This document shows positions 1 to 6,485 of a stretch of DNA of 30,110 nucleotides, in pieces. The notes beneath the pieces are model-generated. The model saw nothing but the letters and a program-made list of their open reading frames with translations, did no database searches and had not been told where the DNA came from. The first letter of the stretch is position 1. The number at the start of each line of letters is the position of its first letter. The stretch covers positions 1-30,110 of the forward strand of contig ONPH01000010.1 in NCBI GenBank assembly GCA_900319655.1. The letters run 5' to 3'. The position numbers were made by a program, and so were the translations under genes. Origin of the DNA: an uncultured Eubacteriales bacterium (GTDB lineage Bacteria; Bacillota; Clostridia; Oscillospirales; Acutalibacteraceae).

Positions 1-288
1 GGAACCGCCGTGATAGACGGGATTCGCTGCGGCAAAGCCGAACAGTGTAACAGAAGCTGCCGGATCGATCGGCAAAGCGCTGTTTTCATTGCGGAGCAGC
101 ACAAAGGAATCCGCAGCGGTGCGGAAGCATGTTTCCCGCATCCCTTCGATCTGTGGATAATCGGCGTCGTTTGCGTCCGTGCTCGTCTGTGAAACGGCGG
201 ATGTCACGCCGTTGACGATCTTACCGACAGAATGAAAGCAGGTCTGATCGATCTTGCCATAACGATGACACCGATGAACACGGAACTT
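1..288 (-). CDS. GH3-family glycosidase, N-terminal fragment (runs off the window)
   Basis: On the minus strand a frame is open from the in-frame TAA at 291-289 to the window edge. Its last ~50 residues contain VLLRNENSALPI followed by VTLFGFAAANPVYHGGS. That is the pattern that opens the alpha/beta-sandwich domain of GH3 beta-glucosidases (VLLKNE..ALPL, then a GG(S/T)GSG loop). In standard GH3 enzymes this domain follows a TIM barrel. Here only ~60-95 residues precede it, which suits the permuted GH3 layout with the sandwich first. The only in-frame ATG (141-139) lies inside the conserved part, so the true start is missing or altered. Another frame just upstream encodes a hydrophobic stretch (MPFKSSVFIGVIVMA) that could be the real N-terminal anchor, displaced by a frameshift or misjoin. 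Family assignment fairly likely; boundaries unknown. Confidence 0.5.
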
Positions 289-305
289 TTAAACGGCATT
301 AAAGT

Positions 306-944
306 CTATTCCGAAAACTGGGTCGCCATCATTCCGCCGCCGTAAAACCTGCCGTTCATCGTCGGCGCGAGCCAGACCTTTTCGTACTTATGGGTAACAC
401 CGTCCACGGTAATTTCGGCGTTGGTGGGCTTGTAGTGGAACAGAAGTCCCTGAATAGCGATTGAGGTGTAGTTGATTTCCTTGGTTATGTCGCTCGAACG
501 CTGACGGTCGCCTTCCTCGCAGCAGTAGCCGTCAATTCCGTAGCCTATGCCGTTGACAAAAAGTCTTTTCACACCGTTAACCTTAACCGTCGGAAGGTTG
601 ACAATGTATTTATTAATCTCAACAGGGCCGTCCTCGGCGGTTTTTCCGAGGTCGTTAAAGAAGTCGTTGCCCGTGCCGGTGGGGTAAAAATAAACCTTTT
701 TGCTGTTGTCAAAGCCTGCGTCATTTGCGTCGTTCACAAAGTGGTTGAGCGTGCCGTCGCCGCCGCAAATGCAGATTTCATCGTCGGGCTGCAGCTTGCT
801 GAAAAACTCCTTGTAGTCGTCAATCGAGAATACATCCACAAAAACAAGGTCTTTGTCCTTCCAGATATCCCCGACCTTTCGGGCTGTTCCGCCGCCCTTG
901 CCGTTGTTCGATTTGTTGTTATAAAGCACGTAGGTTTTCATCAT
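306..944 (-). pseudogene. Diacylglycerol/lipid kinase (YegS/DgkB-like), C-terminally truncated
   Basis: The protein (212 aa) belongs to the diacylglycerol/sphingosine/NAD kinase superfamily, which phosphorylates diacylglycerol or a related lipid at the inner membrane face. The nucleotide-binding motif CGGDGTLNHFVND is near residue 60, followed by PTGTGNDFF, where the family has its P.GT.NDFA motif. Homologues are usually ~290-310 aa. This one stops just after RFYGGGMMAT with four unrelated residues (QFSE), so roughly the last third of the catalytic fold is absent. The start overlaps the plsC stop (TAATGATG), with GAAGGGG just upstream; the second ATG (941) is better spaced. Overlap with plsC indicates co-transcription and a phospholipid role. 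Either a true pseudogene or a misassembly artefact. Confidence 0.75.
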
Positions 945-1687
945 TACACCCCTTCTAACTCCTTAAGTCTTTTGGTCATCATCTCCGCCGCCATATCACC
1001 GAGCTCGTTTGTTTTGAACGACTTTACGGTTTCAACCGGAATAACTCCGACCACGTCCATATTAACTACGCTTTTGTGAAGCGGAAAATTCTTTTGAATT
1101 TCAAACGTTCCCTTGACGGTCATAACCACCACGGGGACATTCGCCTTCTGCGCGATTTTGAACATCGCGTTGTGGAACGGCAAAAGCCCCTTGCCGTAGT
1201 TGCGCGTACCCTCGGGATAAACCGCAACGCTCGCGACGTCGTCGGTAATCAGCTTTGACGCGCGCTTAACGGTTTTAATCGCGTTGCGCGGATTTTCGCG
1301 GTCAATCGGCATAAAGCAGCAGCGGTGGATAATCCTGCCGTAGATGGGAACCTTGAAGTTTTCCGGCTTTGAGATAAACGACAGATTTTCCTTTGCGAAG
1401 ATATGCCACGAAAGTATCGGATCGAACTTTGAGCGGTGGTTGCAGACGAGCAAAAACCTGCCCTTGGGCAAATTTTCTTTACCCGTGACCTTGATGTGAA
1501 TTCTTATCAGCTTAACCGCAACCGCCGTTGAGCTGTTGAGCAGCCAGCGGAAATATTTGCTGTCGCGGTCATACTCCCTGTTCATATCTACAAAGAGCGA
1601 GCTGACGGCGATCAACAAAAAGTACGCCGCAAAAAGCGCGACAATACCCAGCAACACCCAGAGTATTATAATTAAAACTATCATCAT
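944..1687 (-). CDS. plsC: 1-acyl-sn-glycerol-3-phosphate acyltransferase (PlsC family)
   Basis: This enzyme acylates lysophosphatidic acid to phosphatidic acid in membrane phospholipid synthesis. It has one N-terminal membrane segment (about residues 3-30). The acyltransferase HX4D motif lies in CNHRSKFDP and the glycerol-phosphate-binding EGTR motif in VYPEGTRN. Length (~247 aa) is normal for the family. A GTG at 1693 is in frame, but I chose the ATG at 1687, preceded by AAAGTGAG; the next ATG (1684) is also possible. The stop codon overlaps the start of the lipid kinase by one base, so the two are translationally coupled. I found no convincing promoter in the AT-rich sequence upstream, although a TATAAT-like box lies near 1704-1709. 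Confidence 0.9.
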   Translation of the reverse strand: MMIVLIIILWVLLGIVALFAAYFLLIAVSSLFVDMNREYDRDSKYFRWLLNSSTAVAVKLIRIHIKVTGKENLPKGRFLLVCNHRSKFDPILSWHIFAKENLSFISKPENFKVPIYGRIIHRCCFMPIDRENPRNAIKTVKRASKLITDDVASVAVYPEGTRNYGKGLLPFHNAMFKIAQKANVPVVVMTVKGTFEIQKNFPLHKSVVNMDVVGVIPVETVKSFKTNELGDMAAEMMTKRLKELEGV

Positions 1688-1780
1688 ATACACTCACTTT
1701 ACAATTATACAGGCGACAAAACAAAAATATCACGCCTAAATTTTATTATAATCACATTTCGACAAAAAAGCAATATTTTT

Positions 1781-1820
1781 GCGAAAGAAAAACCCGGACG
1801 ATTGTCCGGGCTGCTTTCGC
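1781..1820 (-). terminator. Terminator of the transketolase operon
   Basis: The inverted repeat CCCGGAC-N4-GTCCGGG (1793-1799 / 1804-1810) is flanked by an outer pair GCGAAAG/CTTTCGC. On the minus strand it is followed by TTTTTC. It lies just downstream of the transketolase C-subunit stop. Confidence 0.85.
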
Positions 1821-1832
1821 GATTATTATATT

Positions 1833-2783
1833 TTACTTTTTCTCAGCGACAACATCGCGGATAACCTTTGCGATGTGGGGCTGGGTGAGTCCGAATTTAT
1901 CGAGAAGCTCCCAAGCCGGGCCGCTGAATCCGAAGGTATCCTGAACGCCGATTTTTGTAACCTTAACGGGGCACTCCTCGGCAACGACCTGACATACCGC
2001 GTCGGCGAGGCCGCCTACAACGTTATGCTCCTCAACGGTGATAATTCTGCCGGTCTCCTTGGCCGCCTTGGTGATAATCTCGCGGTCAATCGGCTTGATG
2101 GTGTGGATATTGATAAGCCTTGCGTTAATGCCCTCTGCCTCGAGCTCCTTAACCGCCTTGAGCGCCTCGTTAACAACAAGGCCTGTCGCGATTACGGTAA
2201 CGTCGCTGCCCTCGTGAAGGGTAATACCCTTGCCGAGCTCAAAGCTGTATGTCTCGGGATCGTTGAAGCTGTCGATTGCAAGTCTGCCGAGTCTGATGTA
2301 AACAGGGCCGTTGTACTCGATAGCCGCCTTTGTAGCCGCCTTCATCTCCCAGTGGTCGGCAGGGTTGAGAACTACCATACCCGGGATCGCGCGCATAATG
2401 CCCATATCCTCAACGCACTGGTGAGTCGCGCCGTCCTCGCCGGTAGAGATACCTGCGTGGCTGCCTGCAATTTTAACGTTGAGCTCGGGATAAGCAACCG
2501 AGTTGCGGATTTGCTCAAAGGCTCTGCCTGTTGCGAACATAGCGAACGAAGCCGCTACGGGGATTTTGCCTGCCGCAGCCATACCTGCCGCAACGCCGAT
2601 CATATTGCCCTCGGCGATACCGCAGTCAAAAAATCTGTCGGCGTATTCCTTTTGGAAAATGCTTGTCTTTGTGGCAGCCGCCAAGTCGGCGTCGAACACC
2701 ACGATATCTTTATTATCCTTAGCGAGCTCGCAGAGCGCTTCACCGAAGCTCTCCCTTGTCGCCTTCTTAATTATCTCAGCCAT
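1833..2783 (-). CDS. Transketolase, C-terminal subunit
   Basis: This is the C-terminal half of a two-subunit transketolase (~316 aa), carrying the pyrimidine-binding domain and the C-terminal domain. With the N subunit and thiamine diphosphate it moves two-carbon ketol units between sugar phosphates in the non-oxidative pentose phosphate pathway. The sequence shows the pyrimidine-domain pattern (FFDCGIAEGNMIGVAAGMA), followed by GATHQCVEDMGIMRAIPGM, as in DXS/transketolase-like C subunits. The start is the ATG at 2783, which shares one base with the TGA of the N-subunit gene (TGATG); an upstream GTG at 2789 is in frame but less likely. Split transketolases are common in Clostridia and archaea. 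Confidence in function is high. Confidence 0.95.
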   Translation of the reverse strand: MAEIIKKATRESFGEALCELAKDNKDIVVFDADLAAATKTSIFQKEYADRFFDCGIAEGNMIGVAAGMAAAGKIPVAASFAMFATGRAFEQIRNSVAYPELNVKIAGSHAGISTGEDGATHQCVEDMGIMRAIPGMVVLNPADHWEMKAATKAAIEYNGPVYIRLGRLAIDSFNDPETYSFELGKGITLHEGSDVTVIATGLVVNEALKAVKELEAEGINARLINIHTIKPIDREIITKAAKETGRIITVEEHNVVGGLADAVCQVVAEECPVKVTKIGVQDTFGFSGPAWELLDKFGLTQPHIAKVIRDVVAEKK

Positions 2784-3631
2784 CAGCACTCGCCCTCCAG
2801 TTCCTTAATCTGAGCCTCAAGCTCGGCGGTAGCGGCTTCGTACTGCTCCTTGTTGGGAGCAACGCCGTGCCAGCCGACCTGATTTTCCATAAACGACACA
2901 CCCTTGCCCTTTACGGTCTTTGCAAGGATTGCCGTGGGCTTGCCCTTGACGGTTCTCGCCTTGTCGAGAGCGGACTTAATCTGCTCAAAGTCGTGGCCGT
3001 CAATCTTGATTACCTCAAAGCCGAATGCTTCAAACTTTTTGTCGAGCGGTTCAATACCCGCTACATCCTCAACAGCGCCGTCAATCTGCAGGCCGTTCTG
3101 GTCTACAAAGAGCACAAGGTTGTCGAGCTTGTTGTGAGCGGCGAACATTGCCGCCTCCCAAACCTGGCCTTCCTCAACCTCGCCGTCGCCGAGGACTGTA
3201 TATACGCGATAGTCTTTGTTGTCAAGCTTTCCTGCGAGCGCCATTCCGCAAGCCGCGGAAACGCCCTGTCCGAGCGAGCCGGTGCTCATATCAATGCCCG
3301 GAGTTCTCTTCATATCGGGGTGTCCCTGGAGCATTGCGCCAACGTGACGAAGCCTTGTGAGCTCGTCCCAGTCAAAGTAGCCCTTGAGCGCCAATACAGC
3401 GTAAAGGCTGGGGCAGCAGTGTCCCTTTGACAGAACAAAACGGTCTCTGTCCTCCCACTTCGGATTTTTCGGATCGACCTTCATCTCCTTATAATAGAGG
3501 TAGGTGAAGATGTCCGCCGCGGAGAGCGAGCCGCCCGGGTGACCTGATTTTGCGTGAAAAGTGCCGAGGATTGCTCCCTGTCTTGCTTTTGCGGCAAGAA
3601 TTTTCAGCTGCTTGATTTCTGAACTATCCAT
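2783..3631 (-). CDS. Transketolase, N-terminal subunit
   Basis: The 282-aa protein is the thiamine-diphosphate-binding half of a split transketolase. It contains the substrate/cofactor histidine region (HAKSGHPGGSLSAADI, about residues 26-41), SKGHC near residue 70, and the thiamine diphosphate motif beginning GDGEVEEGQVWEAA and ending in VDQNG. A ribosome site (GGAAAGGATGG) precedes the ATG. It is the first gene of a two-gene operon with a promoter at 3740-3767, and its stop overlaps the C-subunit start. Together the pair would feed ribose-5-phosphate and erythrose-4-phosphate synthesis. Nothing is unusual apart from the split, which is normal in this group. Confidence 0.95.
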   Translation of the reverse strand: MDSSEIKQLKILAAKARQGAILGTFHAKSGHPGGSLSAADIFTYLYYKEMKVDPKNPKWEDRDRFVLSKGHCCPSLYAVLALKGYFDWDELTRLRHVGAMLQGHPDMKRTPGIDMSTGSLGQGVSAACGMALAGKLDNKDYRVYTVLGDGEVEEGQVWEAAMFAAHNKLDNLVLFVDQNGLQIDGAVEDVAGIEPLDKKFEAFGFEVIKIDGHDFEQIKSALDKARTVKGKPTAILAKTVKGKGVSFMENQVGWHGVAPNKEQYEAATAELEAQIKELEGEC

Positions 3632-3739
3632 AAAAAACCATCCTTTCCGCGCGCTTTTGAGCTCAGCGTTTATTCTCCCCTCAAACGCCGGCTGTTATTG
3701 CGACAAATTTCGCAACACAAAACGCACGTAGCTAAATAT

Positions 3740-3767
3740 ATTATACACCATATTGTTAAAAATTCAA
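3740..3767 (-). promoter_or_regulatory. Promoter of the split transketolase operon
   Basis: Minus-strand TTGAAT (3767-3762), 16-bp spacer, TATAAT (3745-3740). The start point would fall near 3733, giving a leader of about 100 nt. Box matches only; no experimental support. Confidence 0.7.
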
Positions 3768-3828
3768 CAAATGTTTTGCGATTATTTGATGATAATCGAA
3801 AATTGTTGTAAAATACCTAATAACATCC

Positions 3829-3856
3829 TTGAAACATTTGAGATTTGTGGTATAAT
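3829..3856 (+). promoter_or_regulatory. Promoter of the coaX-ECF-birA operon
   Basis: TTGAAA (3829-3834), 16-bp spacer, TATAAT (3851-3856) with an extended -10 TGG just before it. The coaX ATG lies ~38 nt past the predicted start point. It is divergent from the transketolase promoter, the -35 boxes being ~60 bp apart. Confidence 0.75.
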
Positions 3857-3900
3857 TTTTATATGATAACATTCAAAAAGCTAACTGCGGAGGTTGTTTT

Positions 3901-4680
3901 ATGCTTCTTACAGCCGATGTCGGCAATACAAATATAAAGCTCGGTTTATTTGACGGCGAGGAACTCAGGCACAAGATGAGATTTTCGACCGATACACGAA
4001 AAACCAGCGACGAATTTGCCGTTGTTTTGCACTCGTTTTTTCAGGTTTACGGAATTGACGTAAACCTTATTAACGCATCCATAATCAGCTCGGTTGTACC
4101 CAAGGTAACCCAGCCTTTAAAAGACGCGATAAAAATTGTCACCGCAGTTAAAAGCTACGTTGTAGGCCCCGGACTTAAAACCGGAATGGATTTGAAAATC
4201 GACCGTCCCGAAACCCTCGGCGGCGACATCGTATGCGGCTGCGTAGGCGCTTTCAAAAAGTACGGCGGCCCGTTGATTATGATTTTTATGGGCACTGCGA
4301 CGGTTATTGCGTATGTTGACGAAAGCTTTGCCTATCACGGCGGCGTTATTGCCCCGGGCGTTGGAATTTCGCTCGACGCCTTAACCCAAAACGGAGCACT
4401 GCTGCCGTCGGTTGATTTGCTCGCGCCGAAAAACGTGATTTGCACCAACACCGTAGACTGTATCCGCTCAGCGGTGACCTACGGCAACGCTTGTATGCTC
4501 GACGGACTGATTGACAAGTTCTGCGAAGAAAAGGGTAAGGAGTGCAAAATCATCGCTACAGGCGGACTTGCGGAAAAGATTATATGCAGCTGCCGCCATG
4601 AGATCACCTACGACGAGAACATCATCCTCGACGGACTGTACAACATATATCAAAAAAATAATAAAAACAGATACAAATAA
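3901..4680 (+). CDS. coaX: Type III pantothenate kinase
   Basis: CoaX phosphorylates pantothenate in the first step of coenzyme A synthesis. The 259-aa length fits the family. The N-terminal phosphate motif is DVGNTNIKLGLFDG (residues 6-19). The catalytic-base aspartate is in LGGDIVCG (Asp109), and GGVIAPGVGISLDAL and ATGGLAEKI are also family patterns. Odd feature: the second phosphate motif, usually (V/I)D(F/M/V)GTAT, reads IFMGTATV, so the expected Asp at residue 129 is Phe. GCGGAGG lies upstream of the ATG. First gene of an operon with an ECF S component and birA. The family call is firm; full catalytic activity is less certain because of that substitution. Confidence 0.9.
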   Translation: MLLTADVGNTNIKLGLFDGEELRHKMRFSTDTRKTSDEFAVVLHSFFQVYGIDVNLINASIISSVVPKVTQPLKDAIKIVTAVKSYVVGPGLKTGMDLKIDRPETLGGDIVCGCVGAFKKYGGPLIMIFMGTATVIAYVDESFAYHGGVIAPGVGISLDALTQNGALLPSVDLLAPKNVICTNTVDCIRSAVTYGNACMLDGLIDKFCEEKGKECKIIATGGLAEKIICSCRHEITYDENIILDGLYNIYQKNNKNRYK

Positions 4681-4755
4681 GGCTTTGCCTTTTTGTAAAT
4701 AAATTTGCGTTTCACCTGCGGAAAATGAGCAGGGAAACAGCAGGAGGTTTTTTTA

Positions 4756-5361
4756 ATGACAAAAGCAAAAAACACACAGCAGAGCAAGACATTCAAGCTT
4801 GTGGGACTGGCGATTCTGACAGCAATTATCGTTGTGCTGCAGGTAATTACGACCTACTTCCCCACCAAGCCCTTCGCCATTACGCTGGCGTTAATTCCCA
4901 TTGTAATCGGCGCGGCACTGTTCGGCAAAGGCGCAGGTGCTTACCTCGGCGCGGTATTCAGCGTTGTTGTAATCATTATGTGCGTTATCGGCGCTGACGC
5001 AGGCGGTGCGATGGTATGGAACGCAAATCCGTTTATGTGCGTTGTGCTCTGTATGTTAAAGGGCTCGCTTGCGGGCTTTGTGGCAGGTTTGGTTTACAAT
5101 GCGCTGAGCAAAAAGAACCAGATCCTCGGAGCGATCGCGGCTGCGTTCTGCGCTCCGATTGTTAACACAGGCATTTTCATTATCGGTCTGCTCCTTTTCT
5201 TCAGAGAAACCTTGCAGGTATGGGCAGGAGACACCGACATTCTTTTCTTCGCGGTTATCGGACTCACCGGCGTTAACTTCCTTGTTGAGCTCGGCGTTAA
5301 TATGGTTTTAGCCCCCGTAATCGTAAGAATTATCAACGCAATCAGAAAATCTTCAAAGTAA
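4756..5361 (+). CDS. ECF transporter S component (substrate-binding membrane subunit)
   Basis: This 201-aa hydrophobic protein has about five or six membrane segments. Early residues run through LAILTAIIVVLQVITTYF and FAITLALIPIVIGAALFGKGAGAYLGAVFS, a layout typical of energy-coupling-factor S components that bind a vitamin and dock to a shared ECF module. No ATPase or T component is encoded nearby, as expected for a group II ECF system. Its place between a pantothenate kinase and the biotin ligase/repressor suggests pantothenate or biotin as substrate. It does not look like classical BioY to me, so I favour pantothenate or a related precursor (inference). AGGAGG lies 8 bases before the ATG. 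A weak small hairpin (AAGGC-TTT-GCCTT) separates it from coaX. Confidence 0.85.
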   Translation: MTKAKNTQQSKTFKLVGLAILTAIIVVLQVITTYFPTKPFAITLALIPIVIGAALFGKGAGAYLGAVFSVVVIIMCVIGADAGGAMVWNANPFMCVVLCMLKGSLAGFVAGLVYNALSKKNQILGAIAAAFCAPIVNTGIFIIGLLLFFRETLQVWAGDTDILFFAVIGLTGVNFLVELGVNMVLAPVIVRIINAIRKSSK

Positions 5362-5398
5362 TTTATATAAACCATTTGGCTTCAAAGGCGGGTTGTTT

Positions 5399-6367
5399 AT
5401 GAAAAGCAAAATTCTCTCAATCCTGTTAAGTTCAAAGGACTATGTTTCGGGGCAGGCGCTTGCCGAGGAACTCGGAGTGTCGCGTCAGGCTGTCTGGAAG
5501 GGCGTTAACGCCCTAAAGGAGAGCGGCTACGAAATCGCCTCCACCCCGAACAAGGGCTACAAGCTTGTTTCTCCGCCGGAGTTTTTGAACGCCGAGGCGA
5601 TTAAAAACGAGCTTCACACCGAAGTTATAGGCAAAGAAGTTATTGTGCTGGACTCGGTTGACTCCACAAACGACTACCTAAAGGAGCTCGGCAACAACGG
5701 CTGCCGCGAGGGCGTTGTTGTTACCACGAGAGAACAGAAAAAGGGCAAGGGCAGAATGGGCAGAGTTTGGCAGAGCAAGCGCGACGAAAACCTCGCGTTC
5801 TCCTTCCTGCTCCGTCCCAAGATGGCGCCCGGCGGCGTTGCGGCGGTAACCCCCTTGGCAGGTCTTGCGGTGTGCAGGGCTCTGCGCGAGACAACCGGAC
5901 TTGACTGCCGCATTAAGTGGCCGAACGACATTATTGTCGGCAAGAAAAAGATTGTCGGAATACTCACCGAGATGGCGGCGGAGTTCGACGCGGTTGAGTA
6001 CATAATCACCGGTATCGGCGTGAATATCGACCAGGCGGTTTTCCCCGAGGAAATTGAATATAAAGCAACTTCGATTTTGCTCGAAACCGGCAGACATTAC
6101 GACAAAAACCGCCTTCTCGCCAAAATTTTGACCTGCCTTGAAAAGGAGCTTTTGAGCAACAACCTGCGCCTGTCGCAGACCGCCTTAGAGGAGTACAGCG
6201 ACCTTTGCGCGACCATCGGCAAGGGGATAACCTTTACCAGAGGTTCGCGAAAAATCAACGGTATGGCTGTAGGCGTTGCCGAAAACGGCGAGCTAAAGGT
6301 TATGCTGTCCGACGGCAGCATTTGCTCGGTTTATTCGGGCGAGGTCACCGTTCAGGGTATATATTAA
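5399..6367 (+). CDS. birA: Bifunctional biotin-protein ligase / biotin operon repressor
   Basis: BirA joins biotin to biotin-carboxyl-carrier proteins through biotinyl-AMP; versions with a helix-turn-helix also repress biotin genes. Here a winged HTH fills residues ~1-58 (ALAEELGVSRQAVWKGVNAL). The catalytic domain follows, with DSTND (88-92), the adenylate loop GKGRMGRVW (116-124), KWPND (173-177) and GIGVN (205-209), then the C-terminal SH3-like domain. The total of 322 aa is normal for the bifunctional class. The ATG at 5399 is preferred over an in-frame TTG at 5393, because the ribosome-site-like AAAGGCGGG lies directly upstream. It ends the coaX operon and is followed by a strong terminator. 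Confidence 0.93.
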   Translation: MKSKILSILLSSKDYVSGQALAEELGVSRQAVWKGVNALKESGYEIASTPNKGYKLVSPPEFLNAEAIKNELHTEVIGKEVIVLDSVDSTNDYLKELGNNGCREGVVVTTREQKKGKGRMGRVWQSKRDENLAFSFLLRPKMAPGGVAAVTPLAGLAVCRALRETTGLDCRIKWPNDIIVGKKKIVGILTEMAAEFDAVEYIITGIGVNIDQAVFPEEIEYKATSILLETGRHYDKNRLLAKILTCLEKELLSNNLRLSQTALEEYSDLCATIGKGITFTRGSRKINGMAVGVAENGELKVMLSDGSICSVYSGEVTVQGIY

Positions 6368-6389
6368 TTCATCAAAAATTATAATTTTA

Positions 6390-6425
6390 GAGAGCTGAGA
6401 ATTCTTCTCAGCTCTCGCTTTTTTA
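6390..6425 (+). terminator. Terminator after birA
   Basis: Perfect 12-bp stem GAGAGCTGAGAA / TTCTCAGCTCTC with a TTC loop, then GCTTTTTTT. It lies between the convergent birA and secA genes and could also help stop secA transcripts. Confidence 0.9.
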
Positions 6426-6431
6426 AATATA

Positions 6432-6484
6432 AAGAGTTTAGAATCGAGATAATCTCAACTCTAAACTCTTAACTCTAAACTCTA
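6432..6484. repeat. AACTCTAAACTCT direct and inverted repeat between birA and secA
   Basis: AAGAGTTTAGA (6432-6442) is mirrored by TCTAAACTCTT (6460-6470) around a second small hairpin (GAGA-TAA-TCTC). The unit AACTCTAAACTCT then repeats in tandem (6458-6470 and 6471-6483). Read on the minus strand, the outer stem sits just after the secA stop and could act as a terminator or RNA-stabilising hairpin, although its T-run is poor. Confidence 0.6.
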
Positions 6485-6485
6485 T

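Noticed and set aside
1694..1780. Promoter for plsC
   Set aside because: TATAAT-like boxes exist near 1704-1709 and elsewhere, but none has a credible -35 box at the right distance, so I did not annotate one.
1779..2813. Long plus-strand reading frame (344 aa) opposite the transketolase genes
   Set aside because: It lies wholly antisense to a well-conserved gene, has no known motif, and its composition is that of a mirrored coding strand.
4679..4697. Mini hairpin AAGGC-TTT-GCCTT followed by TTT after coaX
   Set aside because: The stem is only 5 bp, too weak for a confident terminator, and the downstream genes have no promoter of their own. At most it attenuates.
4730..4997. Alternative frame starting just before the ECF S component (90 aa)
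   Set aside because: It overlaps the S component in another frame, has no hydrophobic pattern of its own, and the strong AGGAGG points to the ATG at 4756.
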